This document shows, piece by piece, positions 5,878 through 13,158 of a stretch of 13,159 bases of DNA. The position numbers and the translations under genes were made by a program. Origin of the DNA: DATBLZ01 sp036555065 (GTDB lineage: Bacteria > Pseudomonadota > Gammaproteobacteria > Steroidobacterales > Rariloculaceae). Within the stretch, counting starts at the first letter, position 1. Every line of letters starts with the position of its first letter. The notes below the pieces were generated by a model. That model ran no database searches, had not been told where the DNA came from, and saw only the letters and a program-made list of their open reading frames with translations. The stretch covers positions 1-13,159 of the forward strand of contig DATBLZ010000032.1 in NCBI GenBank assembly GCA_036555065.1. The letters run 5' to 3'.

Positions 5878-8019
5878 ATGACTACCACGCCATCGAGAAT
5901 CGCGCGCGCGGCGGCGAGCGCGGCGCTCGGCCTCGTGCTCGGAACGGTGAGCGCGCAGGAGCTCGCCTATGTCAGGACCAAAATGATCGACCACGTCGAC
6001 GACTATCACGGCACCAAAGTCGCGGATCCGTACCGGTGGCTCGAGGACGAGAGCTCGCCCGAGACGGCCGCATGGATTGCAGCGCAGAACAACGTCACCT
6101 TCCCCTACCTCGAGGCCATTCCGTTCCGCGCGGCGATTCGCGCGCGTGTGATCGGACTCAGCGACTACGAGCGGTTTTCGGCGCCATCGCGCAAAGGGCC
6201 GTACTTCTTCTTCAGCAAGAATGCAGGGCTGCAAAACCAAAGCGTGCTTTTCATCCAGCAGGGGCAGGACGGCGTGCCCGAAGTCCTGATCGACCCGAAC
6301 GCTTGGTCCACGGACGGCACGGTGCGTTTGAGCGCATTTGCGCCCTCACGCGACGCGAAGTACGCCGTCTACGGTATCTCGCAAAGCGGCTCCGACTGGG
6401 AGGAGCTCAAAGTCATGGAGCTCGCGACGAAACGCACGCTCGATGACAGCATAGCCTGGGTCAAGGTTTCCGATATCGGTTGGCAAGGCGACGGGTTCTT
6501 CTACAGCCGCTACCCGCAACCGCCCGCAGGTGCGGAAGTCGCCTCGATCAACGAGGACCACCGCGTCTATTTCCACAGAGTGGGCACGCCGCAATCGGCC
6601 GATGAGCTCGTCTACTCGGATTCTGCGAATCCGCAGCGTTTCCACACGGTCGCAACGACCGAGGACGAGCGCTACGCCGTGCTCACGATCTCCGACCGCG
6701 GCAAGGGCAAGGACGGTAATGCGATCTACGTGCGCGATCTCGCCTCGCGCAGTCGCGAGTTCCGGCCCGTCATCGACGAGATCGGCGACTCGTCGTTCTC
6801 GGTACTCGACAACGTCGGCGATGCGCTCCTCGTTGCGACTAACTACAAGGCGCCCAATTGGCGCGTCGTGCGCATCGATCCTAACGATCCCGCCGAGGCA
6901 AGCTGGGTCGACGTACTGACCGAACGGCCCGAGCCGCTCGAGAGCGCGCAAACGGGCGGCGGCAAGCTCTTCGCGACGTACTTGAAGGACGTGACGACGC
7001 GTGCGTACGTCTACGACTTGAGCGGTAAGCTCGAGAACGAGATCGCGCTGCCGGGCTTGGGAGCAGCGAGCGGCTTCGCCGCGCCGCGCGACGCGCCGTT
7101 CGTGTTTTACACGTTCAACTCGCTGAACGTGCCGCCGACGATCTATCGCTACGACATCGCCACGCGCGCGAGCACCGTGTTCCGGCAGCCGCAGGTGCCG
7201 GGCTATGACCCGGGCGGGTTCGAGACGAAGCAGATCTTCTATACGAGCAAGGACGGCACGCGCATTCCGATGTTCCTCGTGCATCGCAAAGGGCTCGCGC
7301 TCGATGGCGCGAACCCGACGCTGCTCTATGGGTACGGCGGTTTCAACATCAGCGAATCCCCGACGTTCAGCGCTGCGCGGCTCGCGCTGCTCGAGCAAGG
7401 GTTCGTGTTCGCGATCGCGAACATCCGCGGCGGCGCCGAGTACGGCGAGGCTTGGCACCGGCAGGGTATCAAGCTCAAGAAGCAGAACGTCTTCGACGAT
7501 TTCATCGCCGCGGCCGAATGGCTCATCGCGACCAAATACACGTCGCGGGACAAGCTTGCGATCCAGGGCCGCTCGAACGGCGGTCTCCTCGTCGGCGCCG
7601 TGATCAATCAGCGCCCCGAGCTCTTCCGAGTCGCGATCCCGGAAGTGGGCGTCATGGATATGCTGCGCTTCCAGAAGTTCACGATCGGCTGGAACTGGAT
7701 CGCCGACTACGGCTCGAGCGACGACCCCGAGGAGTTCAAGGCGCTTTACGCGTACTCGCCGCTCCACAACATCAAGGCCGGCGTCCGGTATCCGGCAACG
7801 CTGATTACGACTGCCGATCACGACGACCGCGTCGTTCCAGCGCATTCGTTCAAGTACGCGGCAACGCTGCAGGCGCTCGCGAGCCGCGAGAATCCCGTGT
7901 TGATCCGCATCGAGACGCGCTCGGGGCACGGCGCGAGCAACCTCACGAAGCAGCTCGAGGCCGCGGCCGACGTCTACACGTTCATCATGTACAACATGGG
8001 CGTCACGCCCCATTTCTGA
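5878..8019 (+). CDS. Exported prolyl oligopeptidase (peptidase family S9A)
   Basis: Cleaves short peptides after proline. The 713-residue protein carries a signal peptide (residues about 1-26, VSA then Gln27), so it is predicted to be periplasmic, unlike the cytosolic animal enzyme. The N-terminal segment has the family marker DPYRWLED, followed by a seven-bladed propeller at about residues 95-450 and the alpha/beta-hydrolase domain from about 460. The catalytic triad is visible: Ser566 in GRSNGG, Asp649/Asp650 in DHDDRVVP and His684 in SGHGAS. YGGFN (about 485) and NIRGG (about 515) are typical of S9A and help form the oxyanion site. Length is close to the usual ~700. Its stop overlaps the following glutathione S-transferase start by one base. 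It likely takes part in peptide scavenging; the natural substrate is not shown. Confidence 0.93.
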   Translation: MTTTPSRIARAAASAALGLVLGTVSAQELAYVRTKMIDHVDDYHGTKVADPYRWLEDESSPETAAWIAAQNNVTFPYLEAIPFRAAIRARVIGLSDYERFSAPSRKGPYFFFSKNAGLQNQSVLFIQQGQDGVPEVLIDPNAWSTDGTVRLSAFAPSRDAKYAVYGISQSGSDWEELKVMELATKRTLDDSIAWVKVSDIGWQGDGFFYSRYPQPPAGAEVASINEDHRVYFHRVGTPQSADELVYSDSANPQRFHTVATTEDERYAVLTISDRGKGKDGNAIYVRDLASRSREFRPVIDEIGDSSFSVLDNVGDALLVATNYKAPNWRVVRIDPNDPAEASWVDVLTERPEPLESAQTGGGKLFATYLKDVTTRAYVYDLSGKLENEIALPGLGAASGFAAPRDAPFVFYTFNSLNVPPTIYRYDIATRASTVFRQPQVPGYDPGGFETKQIFYTSKDGTRIPMFLVHRKGLALDGANPTLLYGYGGFNISESPTFSAARLALLEQGFVFAIANIRGGAEYGEAWHRQGIKLKKQNVFDDFIAAAEWLIATKYTSRDKLAIQGRSNGGLLVGAVINQRPELFRVAIPEVGVMDMLRFQKFTIGWNWIADYGSSDDPEEFKALYAYSPLHNIKAGVRYPATLITTADHDDRVVPAHSFKYAATLQALASRENPVLIRIETRSGHGASNLTKQLEAAADVYTFIMYNMGVTPHF

Positions 8020-8660
8020 TGTATCGCTTACACGCCTTCGCGCAGTCGGGCAACTGCTTCAAGGTTGCGTTCCTGCTGCGCGCCCTGAACCAACCGTTCG
8101 AGCCCGTTTTCGTCGACTACATGAGCGGCGTGACGCGCGAGGCCGCTTGGCGCGACCAGACGAACGCGATGGGCGAAATCCCCGTGCTCGAGGACGGCGC
8201 GCGCCGGCTCACGCAGTCGGGCGTGATTCTCACGTATCTCGCCGCGAAGCACGGCAAGTTCGGCGGCAAGACCGACGATGAGAAGCTCGAGGTTCTGCGC
8301 TGGCTCTTGTTCGACAACCACAAGTTCACGAGCTATTTCGGCACGTATCGGTTCATGAAGGCGTTCGCGCCGGCCCCGCCCGATCCGGTCATCATGACGT
8401 TTCTCAAAACCCGCATCGACGCGGCCTACGGCGTCGTCGACAAGCACCTCGCGGCGAAACCGTATCTCGTGGGCAGCGCACCCACGATCGCCGATTTCTC
8501 GTTGTCGGGGTACCGCTTCTACCCGATCGAAGAAAGCGGCTACGAGATCGCCGAGCGCTTCCCGAACCTCGCGGCGTGGGTCGAGCGCATGAAGGCCGTC
8601 CCCGGGTGGGCGTCGCCCTACGACGTCCTGCCGGGGACGCGAATCGCGCCGAAGTGGTAG
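8019..8660 (+). CDS. Glutathione S-transferase family protein
   Basis: A 213-residue two-domain protein. The thioredoxin-like N-terminal domain has QSGNCFKV at residues 9-16, where Ser10 is the likely residue that activates glutathione. The cis-proline loop GEIPVLEDG contains Pro55, and Gln66-Ser67 would bind the gamma-glutamyl part of glutathione. The all-helical C-terminal domain includes the conserved folding motif PTIADFS. No signal peptide is seen, so it is cytosolic. The start was set at ATG 8019, which shares the A of the upstream TGA (TGATG); a longer open frame upstream lies wholly inside the peptidase gene and is not real. It could conjugate, isomerise or cleave a substrate with glutathione. 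Its place in a run headed by a LigM-type demethylase is compatible with aromatic metabolism, but this is a guess. Confidence 0.9.
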   Translation: MYRLHAFAQSGNCFKVAFLLRALNQPFEPVFVDYMSGVTREAAWRDQTNAMGEIPVLEDGARRLTQSGVILTYLAAKHGKFGGKTDDEKLEVLRWLLFDNHKFTSYFGTYRFMKAFAPAPPDPVIMTFLKTRIDAAYGVVDKHLAAKPYLVGSAPTIADFSLSGYRFYPIEESGYEIAERFPNLAAWVERMKAVPGWASPYDVLPGTRIAPKW

Positions 8661-8759
8661 CCGCCGAGAATACCGTACGGCTATAGCGGAAATTACTAAT
8701 GCGTCGGGCCCGTCGAGGCTCATAGAGTCCCCAAGTCCTCAGCAAACCATACGGCAGCG
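8661..8759 (+). promoter_or_regulatory. Gap before the Yip1/cco operon, probable promoter region
   Basis: This 99-nt gap is the only non-coding space upstream of the respiratory operon, so its promoter probably lies here. It holds an 8-bp palindrome CCGTACGG (8673-8680). TAGCCG (8658-8663) and CGGCTA (8678-8683) could pair as a weak hairpin after the glutathione S-transferase gene, without a T-run. The stretch 8681-8700 is the most AT-rich part and might include a -10 element. No FNR/ANR-type TTGAT-N4-ATCAA box, common before cco operons, was seen. Confidence 0.35.
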
Positions 8760-9371
8760 ATGACGGCGCGCCTTTCGATCCTCGATCTCTGGACGGTCCT
8801 GCTGAGGCCGCAGAAGGCGTTCGTTGCCATCGGCGAGCGCCCGCCGTCGGGCGCAGCGGTGTTTTTCGGCTTCGCGCTCTGGCTCGGCGTGCTCCCGCCG
8901 GTCTTCGCCTACATCGGCACGACGACGTTCGGTTGGCGGCTCGGCGTCGAGCCGCTGTACTTGGCGCCGGAAACGGCGCTCGCAATCGCTGCCGCGTACT
9001 TCGTGCTGCTGCTCTTCGGCTTCCTGAGCACGGCGCTCGTCGCTAACTGGATGGCGACGACTTATGGCGCGGATCCCTCGCTCGGCCGGAGCCTCGCGTT
9101 GATCGCGCTCGTCGGCGCGCCCCTGTCGATCGGCAGCGTCGTGCATATCTACCCGAATGCCTTCATCAACGTGCTCGTCATGGTGCCGTCGCTGATCTGG
9201 AGCATGTACCTTCTCTACCGCGGCCTACCGATCGTGCTCAAGACCGATCCCGGCCGCGGCATGCTCATGGCCTCCTCGCTGATCGCATACTTGCTCATCG
9301 CCTGGGTCAGCCTGCTCGGGATCACGGCAGTGCTCTGGAGCCACGGGATCGGCCCGCGGATCGTGATGTGA
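8760..9371 (+). CDS. Yip1-family integral membrane protein
   Basis: A 203-residue polytopic membrane protein. After a short amphipathic start with RPQKAF (a 'P-x-x-A/F' segment usual near the start of bacterial Yip1/DUF1282 proteins), there are about five hydrophobic segments near residues 33-55, 72-95, 112-130, 136-156 and 168-195. The N-terminal layout and the loop ATTYGADPSLGRSLALIA resemble the bacterial Yip1 family, whose function is not established. It has no catalytic motif. Its ATG-TGA end overlaps the GTG of ccoN by four bases, so it is very likely translated with the oxidase subunits. That makes an assembly, membrane-integration or stability role for cbb3 conceivable, but this is inference from position only. 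Ribosome binding site before 8760 is weak. Confidence 0.78.
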   Translation: MTARLSILDLWTVLLRPQKAFVAIGERPPSGAAVFFGFALWLGVLPPVFAYIGTTTFGWRLGVEPLYLAPETALAIAAAYFVLLLFGFLSTALVANWMATTYGADPSLGRSLALIALVGAPLSIGSVVHIYPNAFINVLVMVPSLIWSMYLLYRGLPIVLKTDPGRGMLMASSLIAYLLIAWVSLLGITAVLWSHGIGPRIVM

Positions 9372-10801
9372 AGAGCGAGCCCGTCTATCAAGACCGCATC
9401 GTGACTGCGTTCACCGCCTGCGCGATCTTCTGGGCGCTGCTCGGTCTCGCCGCGGGCGTGTACATCGCAGCCGAGCTCGTCTGGCCCGAGCTCGGGTTCG
9501 ATCAGCCGTGGCTTTCATTCGGGCGCCTGCGTACCGTGCACACGAATGTCGTGCTGTTCGGGTTCGGCGTCTCCGCGCTGATCGCAACGGCGTTCTACAG
9601 CGTGCAACGCACGTCGCACGCCACGCTTTTCGCGCCCGGACTCGCGTGGTTCGTGTTCTATGCGTGGCAGATCGCGATCGCGCTCGGCGGTTGGTCGCTG
9701 TTCGCCGGTTGGACCGGCGGCAAGGAATATGCCGAGCTCGAGTGGCCGTTCGACATCGGCATCGCCGTCGTCTGGGTGAGCTTCGCGGTCGTGTTCTTCG
9801 GCACGATCGCACGCCGCACGATGGCGCCGATCTACATCTCGAACTGGTTCTACGGCGCGCTGATCATCGTCATCGCGATGCTGCACATCGTCAACAATCT
9901 CGAGCTGCCTGCGACGCTTTGGAAATCCTACTCGCTGTTTCCGGGCGCGCAGGATGCTGTCGTGCAATGGTGGTACGGCCATAATGCCGTCGGGTTCCTG
10001 CTCACAGGCGGGTTCCTCGGCATGCTTTATTACTTTCTGCCGAAGCAGGCCGGGCAGCCGATTTGGAGCTACCGGCTCTCGATCGTCGCGTTCTGGGCGT
10101 TCGTCTACAGCTACATCTGGGCGGGGCCGCATCATCTGCACTACAACGCGATCCCGGAGTGGGTGCAGTCGCTCGGCGTCGTTATGAGCTTGATTCTGCT
10201 CGCGCCGTCGTGGGCGACGATGATCAACGGCGTCATGACGGTGGCCAATGCTTGGCGGAAGCTCCGCGAGGATCCGGCGCTCAAGTTCCTCGTGCTCGCC
10301 CTCGCGTTCTACGGGCTCGCGACATTCGAGGGCCCGATGATGTCGATCAGAAGCGTCAACGTCATGAGCCACTTCACCGAATGGACGATCGGCCACGTGC
10401 ATTCCGGTGCGCTCGGTTGGAACGCGCTGATCACCTTCGGCACGTTCTACTATCTCGTCCCGAAGCTCGCGGGCCGGCCGCTCTACAGCACCGCGCTCGC
10501 GAATCTCCACTTCTGGCTCGCGCTCGCGGGCACGATGCTCTACATCCTGTCGATGTGGGGCGCCGGCATCTCGCAGTCGACGTTGTGGCTCAGTCTCGAT
10601 GAGCTCGGCGAGGTCCAATACGGTTTCGCGGAGGTCATGCGCGCGATGGCTCCGTATTATGCGCTACGGCTCGTCGGCGGCGTGCTGTTCCTCTCGGGCG
10701 CTGTGCTCATGGCCGTGAATCTCCGCCGCACGTTCGCGGGCGCGCGCACCGTGGCCGTGCGGCCACCCGCGTTGCGGCCCGCCGCAGCCGCTCACACTTA
10801 G
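9368..10801 (+). CDS. ccoN: cbb3-type cytochrome c oxidase subunit I
   Basis: Catalytic heme-copper subunit of the high-affinity, proton-pumping cbb3 oxidase, in the inner membrane. The 477-residue protein has about 12 membrane helices and follows Pseudomonas stutzeri CcoN closely. Ligands are in place: His58 (RTVHTN) and His345 for low-spin heme b; His343 (IGHVH) for heme b3; His205 (WWYGHN), His255 and His256 (AGPHHLHY) for CuB. Tyr249 is 44 residues after His205, matching the His207-Tyr251 cross-link of P. stutzeri. The conserved ELEWP loop is also present. The GTG start at 9368 is chosen because it overlaps the Yip1 stop (GTGA) and leaves a normal-length N-terminus before helix I. A short Ala/Pro-rich tail follows the last helix. 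It should be expressed at low oxygen, although no FNR box is visible. Confidence 0.97.
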   Translation: MKSEPVYQDRIVTAFTACAIFWALLGLAAGVYIAAELVWPELGFDQPWLSFGRLRTVHTNVVLFGFGVSALIATAFYSVQRTSHATLFAPGLAWFVFYAWQIAIALGGWSLFAGWTGGKEYAELEWPFDIGIAVVWVSFAVVFFGTIARRTMAPIYISNWFYGALIIVIAMLHIVNNLELPATLWKSYSLFPGAQDAVVQWWYGHNAVGFLLTGGFLGMLYYFLPKQAGQPIWSYRLSIVAFWAFVYSYIWAGPHHLHYNAIPEWVQSLGVVMSLILLAPSWATMINGVMTVANAWRKLREDPALKFLVLALAFYGLATFEGPMMSIRSVNVMSHFTEWTIGHVHSGALGWNALITFGTFYYLVPKLAGRPLYSTALANLHFWLALAGTMLYILSMWGAGISQSTLWLSLDELGEVQYGFAEVMRAMAPYYALRLVGGVLFLSGAVLMAVNLRRTFAGARTVAVRPPALRPAAAAHT

Positions 10802-10816
10802 CCGACGGGGAATGTC

Positions 10817-11455
10817 ATGAGCTTCGTCGGACTGCACAACGCGCTCGAGAGGAACACGGGGCTCCTGATCTTCGGCATTCTCGTCGTCTCCTCGATCGGC
10901 GGGCTCGTTCAGGTGCTGCCAACCGTGCTCGACGACTCGCTCAACGCGCCTGTCGAAGGTCTCGCGCCCTACCCGCCGCTCGAGCTCATCGGCCGCGACG
11001 TGTACGTGCGCGAGTCGTGCTCGGTCTGTCATTCGCAGCAAGTGCGCCCGCTGCTCGCCGAGGTCAAGCGCTACGGGCCGTATTCGCGCGCGGGCGAATT
11101 CGCTTACGACCGGCCGTTTCTCTGGGGCTCGAAACGCACGGGTCCCGATCTCCACCGGCTCGCGGGGAAATACACGGACGCGTGGCATCGAATTCATATG
11201 CTCGACCCGCGCGCCGTCGTGCCGGGCTCGATCATGCCGGCGTATCCGTGGCTCGATTTACGCGCAGCCGACGACGGCAGCATTCAAGCGCGGCTCAGGG
11301 CGCTGCGCACGCTCGGCCATCCGTACAGCGACGAGGAGATTGCGGCTGCCCCCGCGGCGCTGCAAGGAAAAACGGAGCTCGATGCCTTGATCGCGTATTT
11401 GCAGTCGCTAGGAGCGCTCGCGGCCAATTTGCCCGAGGCTCACGGGGGGCACTGA
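10817..11455 (+). CDS. ccoO: cbb3-type cytochrome c oxidase subunit II (mono-heme c)
   Basis: Membrane-anchored cytochrome c subunit that passes electrons from CcoP towards the low-spin heme of CcoN. The 212-residue protein has one N-terminal membrane helix (about residues 14-35) and a periplasmic heme domain. The heme motif is CSVCH (Cys68, Cys71, His72), followed by SQQVRP, and the distal ligand is Met140 in GSIMPAYPWL, both hallmark CcoO/FixO sequences. KRYGPYSRAGEF and DRPFLWGSKRTGPDL are equally typical. The start is preceded by GACGGGG as a weak ribosome binding site, 15 nt after the ccoN stop. The C-terminal region ends with ALIAYLQSLG. Nothing is missing. It is part of ccoNOQP. Confidence 0.97.
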   Translation: MSFVGLHNALERNTGLLIFGILVVSSIGGLVQVLPTVLDDSLNAPVEGLAPYPPLELIGRDVYVRESCSVCHSQQVRPLLAEVKRYGPYSRAGEFAYDRPFLWGSKRTGPDLHRLAGKYTDAWHRIHMLDPRAVVPGSIMPAYPWLDLRAADDGSIQARLRALRTLGHPYSDEEIAAAPAALQGKTELDALIAYLQSLGALAANLPEAHGGH

Positions 11456-11457
11456 GC

Positions 11458-11622
11458 GTGGCTTACCTGATATTCGGCGGCGACATGTTGGTCATGGCTT
11501 TCATGATCGCCGTCGTGATTTGGGTGTCGCTGCGTACAAACGACGCGGGCATTGCCGCGGCGGCGCGCATTCCGCTCGAGGACGAGCGCATTGCGAACAA
11601 AGGTGAGCCCGGCGATGCCTAG
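11458..11622 (+). CDS. ccoQ: cbb3-type oxidase small subunit
   Basis: A 54-residue small membrane protein sitting exactly where ccoQ/fixQ belongs, 2 nt after ccoO and overlapping ccoP by 8 nt. One hydrophobic helix covers about residues 10-26 (MLVMAFMIAVVIWVSL). It is followed by a polar tail with AAAARIPLEDE, which resembles the E-A-A-R-L-P-x-x-D/E tail of known CcoQ proteins. CcoQ stabilises the complex and is not catalytic. The GTG at 11458 was chosen because a G-rich run (GGGGGGC, 11444-11450) lies at a suitable distance and it keeps the residues before the helix; ATG 11485 (residue 10) is an alternative that would give 45 residues. Confidence 0.85.
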   Translation: MAYLIFGGDMLVMAFMIAVVIWVSLRTNDAGIAAAARIPLEDERIANKGEPGDA

Positions 11623-12505
11623 CCTGCCCACGCACTTCTGGAGCGGCTGGGTCACGGTCATCACTGTGGTGAGCTTGATCGGGCTCGCATGGTTCGTTTA
11701 CAGCGTCTATTTCACGCGCGAGCCCGATGCCATCGACGAGGTTTGGGACGAAACGCTGCGCGAAGGCACGTCACCCGCGCCGCTGTGGTGGTTCTGGCTG
11801 ATCCTCGCGCTGCTTGCGGTCAGTGTCGTTTACTTGATTCTCTATCCGGGGCTCGGGTCGTACCGTGGAGTGCTGCGCTGGTCGCAAGGCGGGCAGATCG
11901 CGGCAAGCACGGCAAGCTACGAGCAGCGCTTCGGCCCGGAGCGAACGCGCATCGCGGATGCGACCGTGGCAACCTTGCAGCAGGAACCCGAGGCTATGCT
12001 TTCGGCCGCGCACGTCTTCGCAAACCATTGCGCGGCATGTCACGGGCCCGCCGCGCTGGGTCAAGCTCGGCTCTTCCCCAACCTCAGGGATGACGATTGG
12101 CAGTGGGGTGGCGAGGAGCAGCAGATCGTGCAAACGATCACGATGGGGCGTCAGGGCGTAATGCCGCCATTGCAGGCAGCTCTCGGAGACGACGGTGTCG
12201 CGCAGGTCGCGAGCTATACGCGCGTGCTTTCCTCAGGAAATGCCGCGCTCGCGGTGAATAGCGATGGCGCGCGCCTCTTTCAGACCTATTGCAGCGCCTG
12301 CCACGGCCCCGACGGCACCGGCATGGACCAACTCGGCGCGCCCGCGCTCAATGACGATACGTGGATTTACGGAGGCAGCGTCGAGGACGTGCGCGCCTCG
12401 ATCGCGCTCGGTCGCACGGGCGTCATGCCGCCGTTCCGCGAGCGCCTCGACGCAACGCAGATCAAGCTCTTAACGGCCTGGCTCTTGCGCAACAGTCGAC
12501 CGTAG
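11615..12505 (+). CDS. ccoP: cbb3-type cytochrome c oxidase subunit III (di-heme c)
   Basis: Di-heme cytochrome c subunit that receives electrons from soluble or membrane cytochrome c and hands them to CcoO. The 296-residue protein has two membrane helices (about residues 11-31 and 57-77). Between them is the FixP N-terminal signature (EVWDETLREGTSPAPLWWFW). Two c-type heme domains follow: CAACH (Cys139, Cys142, His143) with Met183 in GVMPP, and CSACH (Cys226, Cys229, His230) with Met271 in GVMPP. The ATG at 11615 overlaps ccoQ by 8 nt and gives a normal N-terminus; the frame is open 21 codons further upstream, inside ccoQ, which is unlikely to be used. It is the last gene of the operon; the maturation genes ccoG, ccoH, ccoI and ccoS do not follow. 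Confidence 0.96.
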   Translation: MPSLPTHFWSGWVTVITVVSLIGLAWFVYSVYFTREPDAIDEVWDETLREGTSPAPLWWFWLILALLAVSVVYLILYPGLGSYRGVLRWSQGGQIAASTASYEQRFGPERTRIADATVATLQQEPEAMLSAAHVFANHCAACHGPAALGQARLFPNLRDDDWQWGGEEQQIVQTITMGRQGVMPPLQAALGDDGVAQVASYTRVLSSGNAALAVNSDGARLFQTYCSACHGPDGTGMDQLGAPALNDDTWIYGGSVEDVRASIALGRTGVMPPFRERLDATQIKLLTAWLLRNSRP

Positions 12506-12556
12506 CTCAACGAGAACGGCGGCGTGCGCGAACAAGAACTCGTCTACACGCGGCGA

Positions 12557-12579
12557 AACCCGACCCACTAGGCCGGGTT
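12557..12579. terminator. Possible weak terminator hairpin between ccoP and vapC
   Basis: AACCCG (12557-12562) and CGGGTT (12574-12579) can form a 6-bp stem with an 11-nt loop, between the convergent ccoP and vapC genes. There is no T-run on either side and the right arm lies in the last codons of vapC, so a role in ending transcription is uncertain. Confidence 0.25.
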
Positions 12580-12930
12580 GGCGAAAAGACCGAGCTTGCG
12601 TGCGACGGCGGCGAGACGCTTGTCCATCGTCCAAAAGGCGACCGAGCCCAAAGTCGCTGACGCCAACAGGTGCATATCGATCCAGCCGAGTCCTTGCCCC
12701 ATTAGACGTCTGCTCTCGACGAAATTGAGGACCTCATCATGGTCGGCTACCGGCACCACCGGCAGAGCGGCAAGTAGGTTGAGCAATTCGACGCGGTTCG
12801 AGAGGTTCCCGCAGGCCAGCTCCCCAATGACGAAGGGGTGTGAACGAACCTGATCTGCGTCGAGTCGAGCAGCCAGCCGCGCGTTGCCGTGCCGTAGGTG
12901 ATCAACCCAAACGGACGTATCGACGAGCAT
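12568..12930 (-). CDS. vapC: VapC-type PIN-domain ribonuclease toxin
   Basis: A 120-residue PIN-domain protein, the usual size of VapC toxins, which are Mg2+-dependent ribonucleases that cut tRNA or rRNA and stop growth when free of antitoxin. The acidic active site is visible: Asp4 in MLVDTSVWVDHL, Glu37 in VIGELACG, Asp85 in GWIDMHLLAS and Asp103 in WTMDKRL. The ATG at 12930 is chosen because it begins the canonical first strand; the open frame runs 51 codons further upstream but only through vapB. GGGAAG (minus strand, about 12944-12949) is a ribosome binding site inside the end of vapB. It lies 7 nt after the vapB stop and converges on ccoP. The protein appears intact, so the pair is probably functional. 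Confidence 0.93.
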   Translation of the reverse strand: MLVDTSVWVDHLRHGNARLAARLDADQVRSHPFVIGELACGNLSNRVELLNLLAALPVVPVADHDEVLNFVESRRLMGQGLGWIDMHLLASATLGSVAFWTMDKRLAAVARKLGLFANPA

Positions 12931-12937
12931 CGAGAAT

Positions 12938-13138
12938 CTATTTCTTCCCGCCCGGTCTTCGGCGTGGGGCGGGCTGCACGCTGCGTTCGCTGCCCCCGAG
13001 AGCCGCAAGGCGGCGCGCGCTCTCACGGGCGATAAGAGCATCCAGGCCCGCGTGCACAACCGCGGTCTTCTCGCGAATGCCACTCAATCTTTGCGCCCGC
13101 TCGAGGAGCTCATCGTCAATGATCAAAGTCGTTCTCAT
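12938..13138 (-). CDS. vapB: VapB-type antitoxin
   Basis: A 66-residue antitoxin of the VapB group whose N-terminus binds DNA and whose C-terminus wraps the toxin. The N-terminal MRTTLIIDDELLERA is the ribbon-helix-helix type start of this group. It is followed by TGxxxKT-like SGIREKTAVVHAGLDALI and the common ESARRLAALGGSE block. The Pro/Arg/Lys-rich tail probably becomes ordered only on toxin binding. The start was set at 13138 (MRTTL), as in most family members; an ATG at 13144 would add Met-His. No clear Shine-Dalgarno sequence precedes either start, so a leaderless message is possible. VapB-VapC complexes commonly repress their own promoter, and palindromes lie immediately upstream. Confidence 0.9.
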   Translation of the reverse strand: MRTTLIIDDELLERAQRLSGIREKTAVVHAGLDALIARESARRLAALGGSERSVQPAPRRRPGGKK

Positions 13139-13158
13139 ATGCATAAATATGCGCGCAT
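13136..13158 (-). promoter_or_regulatory. Palindromes upstream of vapB, likely autoregulatory operator
   Basis: Two perfect palindromes lie at the vapB start: TATGCATA (13138-13145) and ATGCGCGCAT (13149-13158), their centres about 12 bp apart, with an overlapping CATATG (13136-13141). The stretch is AT-rich compared with the rest of the window. Spaced palindromes next to the start codon are the usual operator form for VapBC self-repression. The region is cut by the window edge, so the full promoter is not visible. Confidence 0.45.

Noticed and set aside
7998..8010. Hairpin GGGCG-TCA-CGCCC just before the glutathione S-transferase start
   Set aside because: Short, without a T-run, and fully inside the conserved end of the peptidase gene; a terminator there would contradict the 1-nt overlap of the two genes.
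6346..8013. 555-codon open frame on the minus strand opposite the prolyl oligopeptidase gene
   Set aside because: It is a codon-bias shadow: composition is rich in Arg, Asp and Glu with no recognisable motif, while the + strand frame carries a full catalytic triad.
7452..8018. Long N-terminal extension of the glutathione S-transferase frame
   Set aside because: It lies wholly inside the peptidase gene and reads as Arg-rich noise; the thioredoxin fold begins exactly at ATG 8019.
8661..8759. Possible FNR/ANR box for the cco operon
   Set aside because: I looked for TTGAT-N4-ATCAA and near matches and found none in the gap.
9515..10618. 367-codon minus-strand open frame opposite ccoN
   Set aside because: Highly charged, low-complexity translation; the + strand is unmistakably ccoN with every metal ligand.
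12931..13083. 51-residue N-terminal extension of VapC
   Set aside because: It is vapB read in another frame; the canonical PIN start MLVDTS is at 12930 with a ribosome binding site before it.
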